Source: Polyangiaceae bacterium
Lineage (GTDB): Bacteria; Myxococcota_A; Polyangia; Polyangiales; Polyangiaceae
Length of the DNA stretch: 64,000 bases
Reading direction: 5' to 3'
Assembly: GCA_013361525.1 (NCBI GenBank)
Contig: JABFXY010000162.1
Coordinates: 23,853 to 87,852, forward strand
The notes below the pieces were generated by a model, which saw nothing but the letters and a program-made list of their open reading frames with translations, was not told the DNA's origin and ran no database searches. How positions within the stretch are numbered: position 1 is the stretch's first letter; the number at the start of each line of letters is the position of its first letter. Below, piece by piece: positions 51,337-60,595 of the stretch. The position numbers were made by a program, and so were the translations under genes.

Positions 51337-52410
51337 ATGTCGATCGAGCGGGTCATCGAGCCGTGGCAAGAAGGCTCCGTCGTGCGGAGCACGCTTCGTG
51401 CGCTGCTCGCGACGCGGCGTCTGGTGCCGATCCTGGTGGTGAGCTTGCCGCTCATTTTCCTCCAGTGGAGGCTCAGCCGCGACCGACTCGCCGCGCCGAT
51501 TGGTGTGCTGATGTGCATCAGCTTCGTGCTCGTCGCGCCCGTCTCCTTTCGCGTGCTCTTCCCGGACGGGCTCGAGCTGTCCCACGGCGCGATTCGGCTG
51601 CTGCTCTATTGCGTGATCGGCCTCGGCGTCGTGCTCGGCGTCGGCGGCGCGCTGCCGATCCTGCTCGAGATGGGGCCGACGCTGCTCACGATGCGCTCGA
51701 GCCTCCTCGTCTGCGTGACGCTCTTCCTCGTCGGCGGGTGGGGGCTCGGCCGTGACATCTTGTTCGAGCAGTCGCTCGCGCGGGAGCGAGCCCGTGCGGA
51801 GCGCCTCGCCGCGGAAGCGGAGCACGCGCAGCTGCTCGCTCTGCGCTCACATCTCGATCCGCATTTTCTCTTCAACACGCTCAACGCGATCGCCGAGTGG
51901 TGCCGCGAGGACGGCGAGACGGCGGAGCGAAGTGTCCTTCAGCTCGCAGGCATTCTGCGCGCGATCCTCGCCGGTGTGCGAGCTGCGACGTGGCCGCTCG
52001 AAGAGGAGCTGAAGCTCGTGAAGGATCTCTTTGCGCTGCACGCGCTGCGTGACCCGAACCTGTTCGAGCTCCAATGGAACGTCGCGTCCGACACGAGGCG
52101 CGCCGCCGTGCCGCCGATGATCGTCCTACCGCTCGCAGAGAACGCCATCAAACATGGTCCCGCGAAGGGATATCGCGGCGTCGTGAGCGTGGAAGCGACC
52201 CGTCACGGCGATACGATCGAGATCGCGATCGAGAGCCCAGGTCCGTACGCGGGTCCCCGTGAAGGCAGCGACGGCCTGCCCACCGTCGAGCGCAGGCTCC
52301 GCATCGCTTACGGCGATCTTGCCTCGTTCCACATCGGCCCAGCAGGCGCGCGAACGCGTGTCCGTCTGGTCTTGCCCATTCGATCGACCGGTGTGGAGAT
52401 CGCTGCGTGA
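51337..52410 (+). CDS. LytS/YehU-type sensor histidine kinase
   Basis: 357 residues. Four hydrophobic segments in the first 140 residues form the membrane sensor. A short coiled coil leads into the His_kinase domain: LDPHFLFNTLNAIAEWC with the phospho-acceptor H176. The ATP-binding domain follows (PPMIVLPLAENAIKHG, DGLPTVERRLRIAYG); the G boxes are short, as usual in this class. Pairs with the LytTR regulator encoded immediately downstream with a 4-nt overlap. Confidence 0.93.
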   Translation: MSIERVIEPWQEGSVVRSTLRALLATRRLVPILVVSLPLIFLQWRLSRDRLAAPIGVLMCISFVLVAPVSFRVLFPDGLELSHGAIRLLLYCVIGLGVVLGVGGALPILLEMGPTLLTMRSSLLVCVTLFLVGGWGLGRDILFEQSLARERARAERLAAEAEHAQLLALRSHLDPHFLFNTLNAIAEWCREDGETAERSVLQLAGILRAILAGVRAATWPLEEELKLVKDLFALHALRDPNLFELQWNVASDTRRAAVPPMIVLPLAENAIKHGPAKGYRGVVSVEATRHGDTIEIAIESPGPYAGPREGSDGLPTVERRLRIAYGDLASFHIGPAGARTRVRLVLPIRSTGVEIAA

Positions 52411-53147
52411 GCGAACCGTTGCGTATCCTCGTCGCCGACGACGAGCTCCTCGCGCGAAAGCGCCTCTTGCGGCTGCTCTCCGCGATGGATGACGTGACCG
52501 TCTGCGGCGAGTGTGAGGATGGGCCGTCGGTGGTCGCGCGCGTGAAGGAGGGCGGTGTCGACGTGGTGCTGCTCGACATTCAAATGCCCGGATACGACGG
52601 CCTCGAGGCGCTCGATCTCATGCCGGACGACCGCCCGTTCGTCGTGTTCTGCACGGCGCACGTGGAGCACGCGGTCGGAGCATTCGAGCGTGATGCCGTC
52701 GACTATCTGTTGAAGCCCGTCGAAGCCCTGCGATTGAAGAAGGCGATCGAGCGCGCTCGCGAGCGTATCGCCATGCACCGGGCGCGCTCGACGGCCGTCG
52801 CGCTCGAAACGCCCGCGCTGAACCGCCTGGCGATCGTGACGAAGAACGGCATCGAGCTCGTCGATCCGTCGCGGGTGAGCCACGCGGTGCTGAACGGCGA
52901 GCTCGTGACGATCGTGACGCTCGACGGCGAGTACTTGAGCACCGATCCGCTCGGCGATCTCCATACCCGCCTGCCGCCGTCCACGTTCGAGCGCGTGCAC
53001 CGCAAGGCGATCCTCAACCTGGCCCACCTCGTTCGCCTCGAGCCGCTTCCGACCGGCGGCTACCTGGCGCACACACGCACCGGCCATGTCGTGGAAGTAT
53101 CGAGACAAGTGGCGCGCGATCTACGACGCAGGCTCGGCCTGCGCTGA
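52407..53147 (+). CDS. LytTR-family response regulator
   Basis: 246 residues. Receiver domain with DD at 11-12, phospho-acceptor D57 (VVLLDIQMPG), FCTAHVEHA and the Lys of YLLKPVE. A LytTR DNA-binding domain follows (about 140-240: FERVHRKAILNLAHLVRLEPLPTGGY split as FERVHRKAILN and HLVRLEP). GTG start in a GTGA overlap with the kinase. It probably binds DNA as the output of the adjacent kinase; the DUF4173 gene is a natural candidate target. Confidence 0.93.
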   Translation: MSEPLRILVADDELLARKRLLRLLSAMDDVTVCGECEDGPSVVARVKEGGVDVVLLDIQMPGYDGLEALDLMPDDRPFVVFCTAHVEHAVGAFERDAVDYLLKPVEALRLKKAIERARERIAMHRARSTAVALETPALNRLAIVTKNGIELVDPSRVSHAVLNGELVTIVTLDGEYLSTDPLGDLHTRLPPSTFERVHRKAILNLAHLVRLEPLPTGGYLAHTRTGHVVEVSRQVARDLRRRLGLR

Positions 53148-53204
53148 CGCGCCAATTTCTCTCGGCAAGACGAAGGCCGCCTCGGGTATCTTCGGCGCAA
53201 AACC

Positions 53205-54116
53205 GTGTCCGACGAATCCCACTCGACCTCGCACATCATCCAGTCCCTGGTGGTGAACCTCTTCATCGCGGTGTCGAAGTTCGTCGCCGCATTCTTTACG
53301 AAGTCCGGGGCGATGCTGGCCGAGGCGATCCACTCGTCCGCCGACTGCGCAAACCAGCTTCTTCTGTTGCTCGGGGTGAAGCTCGCGAGGCGCGCGCCGG
53401 ATCCGTCGCACCCGATGGGCTACGGCCGCGAGGTCTACTTCTGGTCGTTCATGGTGGCGATGTTGCTGTTCACGGGCGGCGGCGTTTTCTCCGTCTACGA
53501 AGGCATCCACAAAATCCTGCATCCGGAGCCGGTCGAGAACCTCCTCGCCGGTGTCCTCGTGCTCGGCATCTCGCTCCTTCTCGAGGGTGCGTCGACGTTC
53601 TCGAACATCCGCGAGCTCAACAAGCGCCGCAAATCCGCGCCCTTCGTTCGATACCTGCAGGACACGAAAGACTCGGACCTCATCGTCGTGTTCGGCGAGA
53701 ACTCGGCCGCGACGATCGGCCTCACGTTCGCGCTCTGCACGCTGGTGATGGCGTACGTCACGGGCAACGGAATGTGGGACGGTATCGGAAGCCTCCTCGT
53801 CGGCCTCGTTCTGATCGGCGTCGCGGTCTTCCTCGCCATCGAGGTGAAGAGCCTGCTCGTCGGCGAAGCCGCGGATCCGACGATCGAGCGCGCCGTCCAC
53901 GAGGTCGCCGACAAAGACGCGAACCTCGAATCGGTGCTTCGCATCCTCACCATTCAGCAGGGCCCGGGCGAGGTCATGCTCGCGATGAAGGTGAAGATGA
54001 AGGGCGGTCTATCCGGCGACGAAACGTGCGACGCGATCAACGCCTTCGAGCAAGCGCTCCAAGAGCGTCACCCGGAGATTCGGTGGTGCTTCGTCGAGCC
54101 CGATAACGAGGCCTGA
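53205..54116 (+). CDS. Cation diffusion facilitator (SLC30A9/ZnT9-like branch)
   Basis: 303 residues, GTG start, five or six membrane helices and a C-terminal cytoplasmic domain (about 205-300). The first metal site is AIHSSADCANQ, the usual HxxxD of helix 2. The second site, normally HxxxD in helix 5, reads GENSAATIGL, with Glu and Ala instead. That pattern is seen in the ZnT9/CzcD-like side branch that exchanges Zn or other ions with protons. PSHPMGYGREVYFWSFM is also characteristic. Metal specificity should therefore not be assumed to be ordinary Zn2+/H+ antiport. Confidence 0.9.
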   Translation: MSDESHSTSHIIQSLVVNLFIAVSKFVAAFFTKSGAMLAEAIHSSADCANQLLLLLGVKLARRAPDPSHPMGYGREVYFWSFMVAMLLFTGGGVFSVYEGIHKILHPEPVENLLAGVLVLGISLLLEGASTFSNIRELNKRRKSAPFVRYLQDTKDSDLIVVFGENSAATIGLTFALCTLVMAYVTGNGMWDGIGSLLVGLVLIGVAVFLAIEVKSLLVGEAADPTIERAVHEVADKDANLESVLRILTIQQGPGEVMLAMKVKMKGGLSGDETCDAINAFEQALQERHPEIRWCFVEPDNEA

Positions 54117-54174
54117 AAAGCGAGAGGGGACGCCAAGCGCGCCAAGAGCAGAACGAGGGAGAAGAGGAAGAGGT

Positions 54175-56094
54175 CTATTCTTCGCCGGCTGCTGCTTCGA
54201 CTTGGACGGACTCGGTCACGGCCGGCGCCTTCGAAGAGTGCGAGCCGATTTCGGCGATGTGCTCGCGGGCGAACTGCAAGGCGTGCAGGCGCGCGTAGAC
54301 GCCGTTCGCGACGAGGAGCTCAGCGTGGGTGCCGTGCTCCACGACCTTACCCTTGTGGAACACGATGATGCGATCCGCGGCGCGGATCGTGGAGAGGCGG
54401 TGCGCGATGACGAGCGCGGTGCGGCCCTTGAGCGCACCCTCGACGGCGCGCTGGAGCCGCGCCTCGGTGTCGCTGTCGACGTTCGCCGTCGCTTCGTCGA
54501 GGACGAGAATGTCCGGATCTTTGTAGAGGGCGCGCGCGAATGCGATGAGCTGGCGCTCACCGGCGGAGAAGTTGGAGCCCCGTTCACGAACGGGTGCGAG
54601 GAGGCCATCTTCACGCCGCTCGAAGAGATCGAGGGCGTCGATGCGCTCCAGTGCGCGGCGCACGCGCGCCATGTCCGGCTCTTTGTCGCCGGCGGCGATG
54701 TTGGTGGCGACCGTCCCGGGAAACAGGAAGACGTCCTGCGGGACCACGGCGAAATTCGTGCGGAGCTCGTCGCGGTCCCACGCGCGCACGTCGCGACCGA
54801 ACACCTTCACACTGCCGCTGGAGATTTCGTAGAGACGCAACACGAGCGAGAGCACCGTGCTCTTGCCGGCGCCGGTCGCACCGACCAGGGCCACGCGCTC
54901 GCCCCGGGCGACGTGCAACGACACGTCCTTCAGCGCGAGCACGTTGGGCTTGTAGCCGAACGTGACGTCCTGAAGCTCCACTGCGGGAGCATCGGGTGAG
55001 ACCGTTTCGGGCTTTTGATCGGGCTTGACCGGCGCGTCTTCTTCCTTGTTGTCGAGGAGATCGAACACGCGCTCCGCACCGGTCATCGCCGACTGCACGA
55101 GCGTGTACCGAGCCGACAGATCGCGGATCGGCAAGAAGAACATGTCGATGTACGCGACGAACGCGAACAGCGTCCCGAAGGAGACCCGCTCGCTGTGCGC
55201 GTGGATGCCCGCGGCCCACAGAGCAGACGCGATGCACAAGCTCGAGATGAGCTCGATGGCGGCGTCCATCGTCGCGTCCCAAACGATGGAGCGGTTGTTC
55301 GCCTGCCGGTACGCCTCGTTGATCGCGTCGAACTCGCGCGCGCCCTCTTCTTCGCGGGCGTACGCCTGCACGACCGACATGCCGCTCACCTGCTCGTTGA
55401 GGTACGCGTTCATACGGGCCGTCTTGAGCCGGACCTCGCTGAAGGCCTCGCGGATGCGCTTTCGTGTGTAATTGACGCCGATCATGACGACCGGCAGCGC
55501 CGCGAAAGCGATGAGCGACATCTGCCAGTCCATCGACATCATCACGGCGACGATGACGACGAGCCGGAGCAGATCGCCAATCGCGTTGAAGGCGCCCGAC
55601 GCGAACATTTCGCCGATCGCGTCGACGTCGTTCGTGACCCGTGTGACGAGCCGGCCGACCGGCGTGCGGTCGAAGAACGAGAGGCTGCGCGTGTGCAGGA
55701 ACTCGAAAACCGTACGGCGGAGCGTGGCCATCGCCGTCGCGCCGACCTTCTGCATCAAATACATCTGCGGGAACGCGATGGCCTGCTCGCCGACGATGAC
55801 GAGCGTGAGCAAGAGGCCGGCGCGTGTGATCGCGTGCGGATCTTTGCCGATACCGTCGAGCCCCGCTTTCATGATGAGCGGACGCAGCAGCGCGAGGCTC
55901 GACGCCGCGAGGAGCAACGCGAGCGAGGCGATGAATTGCGCCTTGTACGGCCGAACGAATGGCCACAGCCGAACGAGGTTCTTCGCGTCGTAGGCTTGGA
56001 GAGCCCCCTCTTCGTGGAAGCGCGCGAGGGCCTGCTCCGCGCGCTTCGGAGGTGCTTTCGCCTGTTTTTGAACGGCGGGTGCCTGGGTCGTCAA
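54175..56094 (-). CDS. ABC exporter half-transporter (canonical ATPase site)
   Basis: 639 residues: N-terminal six-helix ABC_membrane domain (about 50-330) and C-terminal NBD (about 370-600). Walker A VGATGAGKST, Q-loop VPQDVFLFPG, signature FSAGERQLIAFARAL (LSGGQ variant), Walker B DILVLDEATANVD with catalytic Glu, and H-loop ALVIAHRLSTI. Start is a TTG overlapping the stop of the upstream half-transporter by 4 nt. It should pair with the 56091-57875 protein as a heterodimer. The C-terminal 30 residues are Glu/Ala-rich. Substrate unknown; multidrug or lipid export are typical for the family. Confidence 0.95.
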   Translation of the reverse strand: MTTQAPAVQKQAKAPPKRAEQALARFHEEGALQAYDAKNLVRLWPFVRPYKAQFIASLALLLAASSLALLRPLIMKAGLDGIGKDPHAITRAGLLLTLVIVGEQAIAFPQMYLMQKVGATAMATLRRTVFEFLHTRSLSFFDRTPVGRLVTRVTNDVDAIGEMFASGAFNAIGDLLRLVVIVAVMMSMDWQMSLIAFAALPVVMIGVNYTRKRIREAFSEVRLKTARMNAYLNEQVSGMSVVQAYAREEEGAREFDAINEAYRQANNRSIVWDATMDAAIELISSLCIASALWAAGIHAHSERVSFGTLFAFVAYIDMFFLPIRDLSARYTLVQSAMTGAERVFDLLDNKEEDAPVKPDQKPETVSPDAPAVELQDVTFGYKPNVLALKDVSLHVARGERVALVGATGAGKSTVLSLVLRLYEISSGSVKVFGRDVRAWDRDELRTNFAVVPQDVFLFPGTVATNIAAGDKEPDMARVRRALERIDALDLFERREDGLLAPVRERGSNFSAGERQLIAFARALYKDPDILVLDEATANVDSDTEARLQRAVEGALKGRTALVIAHRLSTIRAADRIIVFHKGKVVEHGTHAELLVANGVYARLHALQFAREHIAEIGSHSSKAPAVTESVQVEAAAGEE

Positions 56095-57875
56095 GCGGCC
56101 GTGCTCCCCTCTTCGGCGTCGAGCGCGTCGAGATCGGCTTCGAGATCTTGCTCGCTCGCGAACGCGGCGTAGAGGCCGTCGAGCTCGATCAGCTCGTCGT
56201 GCGTACCCTCTTCGATCACGCGGCCCTCGTCGAGGACGACGATCCGATCACAGCGCTTCGCTGCGGCGATTCGGTGCGTGATGAGAAGAACCGTGCGGTC
56301 CTTCTTTTGCCGCTCGATGGCCTCCAAAATCGATGCCTCGGTCTTTGCATCGACCGCCGACAGCGGGTCGTCGAGGACCAGAACCGGCGGACGGCGAAGC
56401 AGCGCACGCGCGAGCGCGACGCGCTGGCGCTGGCCACCCGAGAGCTGCACGCCACGCTCGCCGACCACCGTATCGAAGCCTTCGGGCAGCGACTCGACCT
56501 CGGTGAGGACCTCGGCCTCGCGCGCGGCGTCGCGGATCGAGCGGTCCGCCTCGGGTGAATCGGTCTCGTCGAGCGAATAGCCGATGTTCTTCGACACCGT
56601 CGTGGAGAACAAAAAGGCGTCTTGCTGCGCGTAACCGATGCTTCCTCTTACGCGCTCGAGCGAGAGCGAACAGATGTCGTGCCCGTCGAGGAAGATGCTC
56701 CCGGCCGGCGTCGGTAGCAGACGCGGCAACAGGGTCGCGAGCGTGCTCTTACCGCTGCCTGTTCGACCGACGATCGCGAGCGACCGGCCGGAAGGCACCT
56801 CGAAGCTCACGTCGCGAAGCACCGGTTTGGTGCCGTGCGAAAACGAGAGGTGCCGCACGGCGATCGCGCCTTTGACGGTGTCGGTCGCGCCGACGTCCCC
56901 GCTCTTGATCTCGGGCTCGGCGTCGAAAATCACGGCGAGGCGCGCGTACCCCGCACGACCGCGCGCCACGATCGCGGCGACGAAGCCGAGCGCGAGAAGC
57001 GGCCACGTCAGGCGCAGGAGCGCGAGCCAGAACGAGACGAAATCGCCGGGGGAGATGGCGCCGGCCTCCATCAACGAGCCGCCGTACCAAAACACGATGA
57101 GAATGCCGGCGGCGGCGATCGTGCCCATCACCGGCCCCATCGAGCCGCGCACGCGCGCCAGACCGAGGCTCTTTTCCAGGTAGCTCGCGTTGTTCTCCTC
57201 GAACGAGGCGAGCTCGCTCTTCAAAAGGCCGAAGCTGCGGACCACGCGCGCACCCGAAAGGCTCGCGAGGACGCGATCGCTCATTTTGCCGATCGCCTCT
57301 TGGTTTTCCCTCGTGCGGCGGAACATTCGCGACGAGAAGCTGCGCGTGACGAGCCACAAGACCGGCATCGTCGTGAAGCTGACCAGCGTCAGCCTGACGG
57401 AGATCGTCATCATGACGTACACGGCGCTGGCGAAGCCGAAGACGCTCGAGATGACGTTGAGAATGCCGAAGCCGAGGAGCAGCCGCACTTGGGTGAGGTC
57501 GCTCGTGGCGCGGCTCATGATTTCGCCCGTCGGCATCGTCCGGAAGAACGACGGACCGAGGCGCTGCAACCGGTCGAGCAAAACGGCGCGCAGCTCGTAC
57601 TCGACGTTGCGACCCGCGGAGAAGATCGCCACGCGCGAGAGCACCCGCGCTCCCGCGGCGATGATGCTCACCACGATCATCGCGATGGCGGCGGTCTTCG
57701 CATCTTGTGCGCGAAGCTGGTTTGCCGCGTCGACGGCGTCGCGCACGTAGAAGTCGCGACGCGCCATCAAGTACTGCTGGACGAGGAGCAAAACGCCGCC
57801 ACCAGCGTACCAACCCAACTTGTCTTTTAGCTGACCCCGCAGGGTGACGGGGAAGGTCGAAGCGATGCCTGTCAC
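56091..57875 (-). CDS. ABC exporter half-transporter (degenerate ATPase site)
   Basis: 594 residues with the same TMD-NBD layout. Walker A VGRTGSGKST, Q-loop YAQQDAFLF, signature VQLSGGQRQRVALARAL (canonical), Walker B VLVLDDPLSAVD: the catalytic Glu is Asp here. H-loop VLLITHRIAAA is intact. One partner with an Asp in place of Glu and the other with a variant signature is the known pattern of asymmetric heterodimeric exporters such as TM287/288. GTG start overlaps the kinase stop (GTGA). The two subunits and the kinase form one operon. Confidence 0.95.
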   Translation of the reverse strand: MTGIASTFPVTLRGQLKDKLGWYAGGGVLLLVQQYLMARRDFYVRDAVDAANQLRAQDAKTAAIAMIVVSIIAAGARVLSRVAIFSAGRNVEYELRAVLLDRLQRLGPSFFRTMPTGEIMSRATSDLTQVRLLLGFGILNVISSVFGFASAVYVMMTISVRLTLVSFTTMPVLWLVTRSFSSRMFRRTRENQEAIGKMSDRVLASLSGARVVRSFGLLKSELASFEENNASYLEKSLGLARVRGSMGPVMGTIAAAGILIVFWYGGSLMEAGAISPGDFVSFWLALLRLTWPLLALGFVAAIVARGRAGYARLAVIFDAEPEIKSGDVGATDTVKGAIAVRHLSFSHGTKPVLRDVSFEVPSGRSLAIVGRTGSGKSTLATLLPRLLPTPAGSIFLDGHDICSLSLERVRGSIGYAQQDAFLFSTTVSKNIGYSLDETDSPEADRSIRDAAREAEVLTEVESLPEGFDTVVGERGVQLSGGQRQRVALARALLRRPPVLVLDDPLSAVDAKTEASILEAIERQKKDRTVLLITHRIAAAKRCDRIVVLDEGRVIEEGTHDELIELDGLYAAFASEQDLEADLDALDAEEGSTAA

Positions 57876-59506
57876 GTCGAGGAATCCCTTGCGCGACCCG
57901 AAACGGAAGCCGGCGCAAGCACCTCTACCACGAACAACGAGACGGGGCTCATCGCTGGCGTCGCATCCATGACGCGGGATTCGTCACAAACAGCCCGCTC
58001 AAAAATTCGTTGGATGACGCCGAGCAACCAAGAGCGCAAGAGTGGCGCGACGAGCTCGAACTCTTCGATGCGCAAGGTCGCGCGCCGCGGCCCCTCCGCG
58101 ACGATCGTCCACGAGCCGAAGTCGAAGAAGCAGCGAAGGATCGCAACCGAACGGCGAATCACGTCGCTGAACTCGGCCGGGCGAACGAGCGTCCCAACAA
58201 AAGCCCCGAGCTCTTTGTCGACCGACTTGCGGCCGAGATCGAAGAAACCGGCGGCGTCGACGCCGAGCACACGCGAGGCGAGATCCACGTACCGGCGCAC
58301 GACCTCGACATCGTGCGCGTCGAGCGCGCTCGGCCGGCCGCGACGCAGCTCTTCTGCGTGGGTATCCGACAAGAGCGCGACGACGCGCTCTCGCTCATTG
58401 TCGCCGTAGACGGACTCGATCATTCCGTCGACGCTCCGAAGAACGATGCCGCGCGCACATCGGCCGAGCGCGCGGGGCGGAAGCTGTGCGGCGCGCGTCG
58501 AGACCGCGCCGAGATCGAGACCTATCGCAGGAGGCGTCGCGCCGCGCGAGGACGGCGGCGGCGGGCGGGTCGTCTTTCGGCGTCGCGTCTCCGCCTCCGA
58601 GAGAAGGTTGAGGAGCCTCTCCTCGAGCACGTCGTCGTCCGGCTCGAGACTCGTGAGGACCCGCAGCACCTCGGTCGCCGACGAAGGACGATCTTGAGGA
58701 GACTTCGCGAGGAGGTTGCGAATGACGGCGCTCACCTCGGCGCTCACGGCGACGCCGAGCGATTCGAACGAAGGGGGGCTCGCGTGGACGATGCGGAAGG
58801 CGGTCGCGACGGCGGTGCTGGCCGTGAACGGCCGGCGCCCTGTGAGGAGCTCGAACATCACGATGCCGAGCGAGAACAGATCGCTGCGACCGTCGAGCGG
58901 CCCCTCCCCCGTTGCCTGCTCGGGAGACAAGTAGTCGGGCGTACCGAACACCACACCCGTGCGCGTTCGCGGGCCCTCTTTCGCGTTCGTCTCGTCGATC
59001 TTCGCGATGCCGAAGTCGAGCAGGTGCACGCTGCCGCGCTCGCCCCTTCCCTTGCGCTCGCGGCAAACGAAGACGTTCTCCGGTTTCAGATCGCGGTGCA
59101 CGACGCCGCTGCGGTGCGCTGCCTCGAGCGCGGCGAGGACCGGGATCGCGATCGCGATCGTCGTCGTCTCGTCGAAGCGGCCCATGATCGCGAGAAGCAC
59201 GCCGGCGGAGCTGCCGTCGAGGTGCTCCATCGCGATGAAGGGGCCGTGCTCGCTGGTGTCGGCGTCGAGGATCTCGACGATGTTCGGGTGCCGGATCGAG
59301 CTCAGCACCTTCGCCTCTTGGAAGAGGCGGGCCGTGACGTCGGGGCTGCTCCACAGCTCGCGATGCAAGAGCTTGATCGCGACGGTGCGCCCGGTCTTCG
59401 TGTCGTCCGCGCGGAACACGTGACCCATGCCACCGCCACCGACGCGCTCGAGCAGTCGGTATCTGCCGTGGACGAGGGTGCCCGTCGTGATGTCGCCGTC
59501 GCTCAT
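57872..59506 (-). CDS. Ser/Thr protein kinase with C-terminal sensor-like domain
   Basis: 544 residues from ATG 59506 (MSDGDITTG). The kinase domain (about 15-280) has GGGGMGHVF, VAIKLLH (Lys), HRDLKPENV, DFGIAK and GTPDYLSPEQ. All catalytic residues are present. After a Pro/Arg linker, the last 200 residues form a separate domain (LGRCARGIVLRSVDGMIESVYG, then LASRVLGVDAAGFFDLGRKS). That pattern loosely recalls the DUF2378/TIGR02265 family restricted to myxobacteria; it has no transmembrane segment. It is the first gene of the operon with the ABC exporter and likely responds to or controls its substrate. Confidence 0.92.
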   Translation of the reverse strand: MSDGDITTGTLVHGRYRLLERVGGGGMGHVFRADDTKTGRTVAIKLLHRELWSSPDVTARLFQEAKVLSSIRHPNIVEILDADTSEHGPFIAMEHLDGSSAGVLLAIMGRFDETTTIAIAIPVLAALEAAHRSGVVHRDLKPENVFVCRERKGRGERGSVHLLDFGIAKIDETNAKEGPRTRTGVVFGTPDYLSPEQATGEGPLDGRSDLFSLGIVMFELLTGRRPFTASTAVATAFRIVHASPPSFESLGVAVSAEVSAVIRNLLAKSPQDRPSSATEVLRVLTSLEPDDDVLEERLLNLLSEAETRRRKTTRPPPPSSRGATPPAIGLDLGAVSTRAAQLPPRALGRCARGIVLRSVDGMIESVYGDNERERVVALLSDTHAEELRRGRPSALDAHDVEVVRRYVDLASRVLGVDAAGFFDLGRKSVDKELGAFVGTLVRPAEFSDVIRRSVAILRCFFDFGSWTIVAEGPRRATLRIEEFELVAPLLRSWLLGVIQRIFERAVCDESRVMDATPAMSPVSLFVVEVLAPASVSGRARDSST

Positions 59507-59615
59507 TCGGGTTTCCGGATGCGCGTTCGCTCGAAGGCGCGCGTCCCGTCTGCAGGGGTGCTGGCGGAGCTTCGCACGTGCCACCCACGCCCGTGCGGAC
59601 CCTTACTGTACACCA

Positions 59616-60449
59616 CTACAGCAGCCCTCGATGCCACAAGCTCAGCGTATCCATCGAGCAGGCGACGATGCCGTGGAGGAGGGCTCCCCCCCAAATGGAC
59701 CGGGTACGCAGGCTCAAGGTCGAGAGCACGAAGCCGGTAACGAGCGATCCCAGCGCCTCGGGCAGCGGCTTTCCGTAGTGGATCATCATGTAAGGCACCG
59801 CCGGGGCGAAGATTGCCGCGTAGCCGAGCTCTCGACGTAGGCCGTGCACGAAGAAGCCGCGAAAGAAATACTCGATACCGATGAACTGGGTCGCGTACAG
59901 CAGCTCCCACGCGACGAAGTTGGGAAAGAGCGACTCGCCGATCTGCGGCTGATAGTAGGGATACTTTTTCTGGAAGCCCGAGCCGAACGAAGCGGCGACG
60001 ACGAACGGCATCACGACGACGAGAAGCGTCGCGTACACCTTCCATTGCGACTTGCCGCGAAGAGAAAGGCCCGTTTCGCCGAGCGGCGTTCGTAGGAACC
60101 CCTTCACGATCAACATCGGCAGGAGCAGGTAGCCGACGATGCGGACGCTCGCCCACCAGATGCGCGCGTTGATCCGCCGTTCGGGCGCCTTCGTGACGGC
60201 ATATTCGAACGCATCGCTCACATGACCGAGACCGATCGGCTCGAGAATCTTCCCGAGCCAGCGCGGGTCGTCGGTGTTGCCGCAGAATTTGACGATGAGC
60301 AGGCACAGCGCGGCGCCGAAGAAGACGATCGCCATGCGCTTCGTCACGAGGTCCGGCGATTCTTTCGATCGATATGCCGCGCTCTGCGCATCGAGCGTGG
60401 TTCGTAAGTCGCTGAAGTAGCTGTGAACGAGCTCGCGGAAAACCTTCAC
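59616..60449 (-). CDS. CPBP-family (CAAX protease-like) membrane protein
   Basis: 277 residues, six or more hydrophobic segments. The family motif reads GIEYFFRGFF, where most members have EExxxR; here the first Glu is Ile. The second motif YMMIHYGKPLPEA keeps its His, and the last block SIWGGALLHGIVACSMD keeps its His. The loss of the first Glu raises doubt about peptidase activity. The ABI/CPBP family in bacteria is linked to bacteriocin self-immunity and processing. It lies 109 bp before the kinase start on the same strand and may share its promoter. Confidence 0.85.
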   Translation of the reverse strand: MKVFRELVHSYFSDLRTTLDAQSAAYRSKESPDLVTKRMAIVFFGAALCLLIVKFCGNTDDPRWLGKILEPIGLGHVSDAFEYAVTKAPERRINARIWWASVRIVGYLLLPMLIVKGFLRTPLGETGLSLRGKSQWKVYATLLVVVMPFVVAASFGSGFQKKYPYYQPQIGESLFPNFVAWELLYATQFIGIEYFFRGFFVHGLRRELGYAAIFAPAVPYMMIHYGKPLPEALGSLVTGFVLSTLSLRTRSIWGGALLHGIVACSMDTLSLWHRGLL

Positions 60450-60595
60450 GCGGCCCGAGCCTTAGCAGCTTGTGGGAGCGGCCGACAGTACGCGAGGTTT
60501 CGCTGGCCGTGGCGAAATGGTCGTTCGACGACGCGCGGCGCGAGGTGGCCTGCTTCCTGCCAAGGTCGGGGAGACCCATCAAGGAAGGTATAAAA

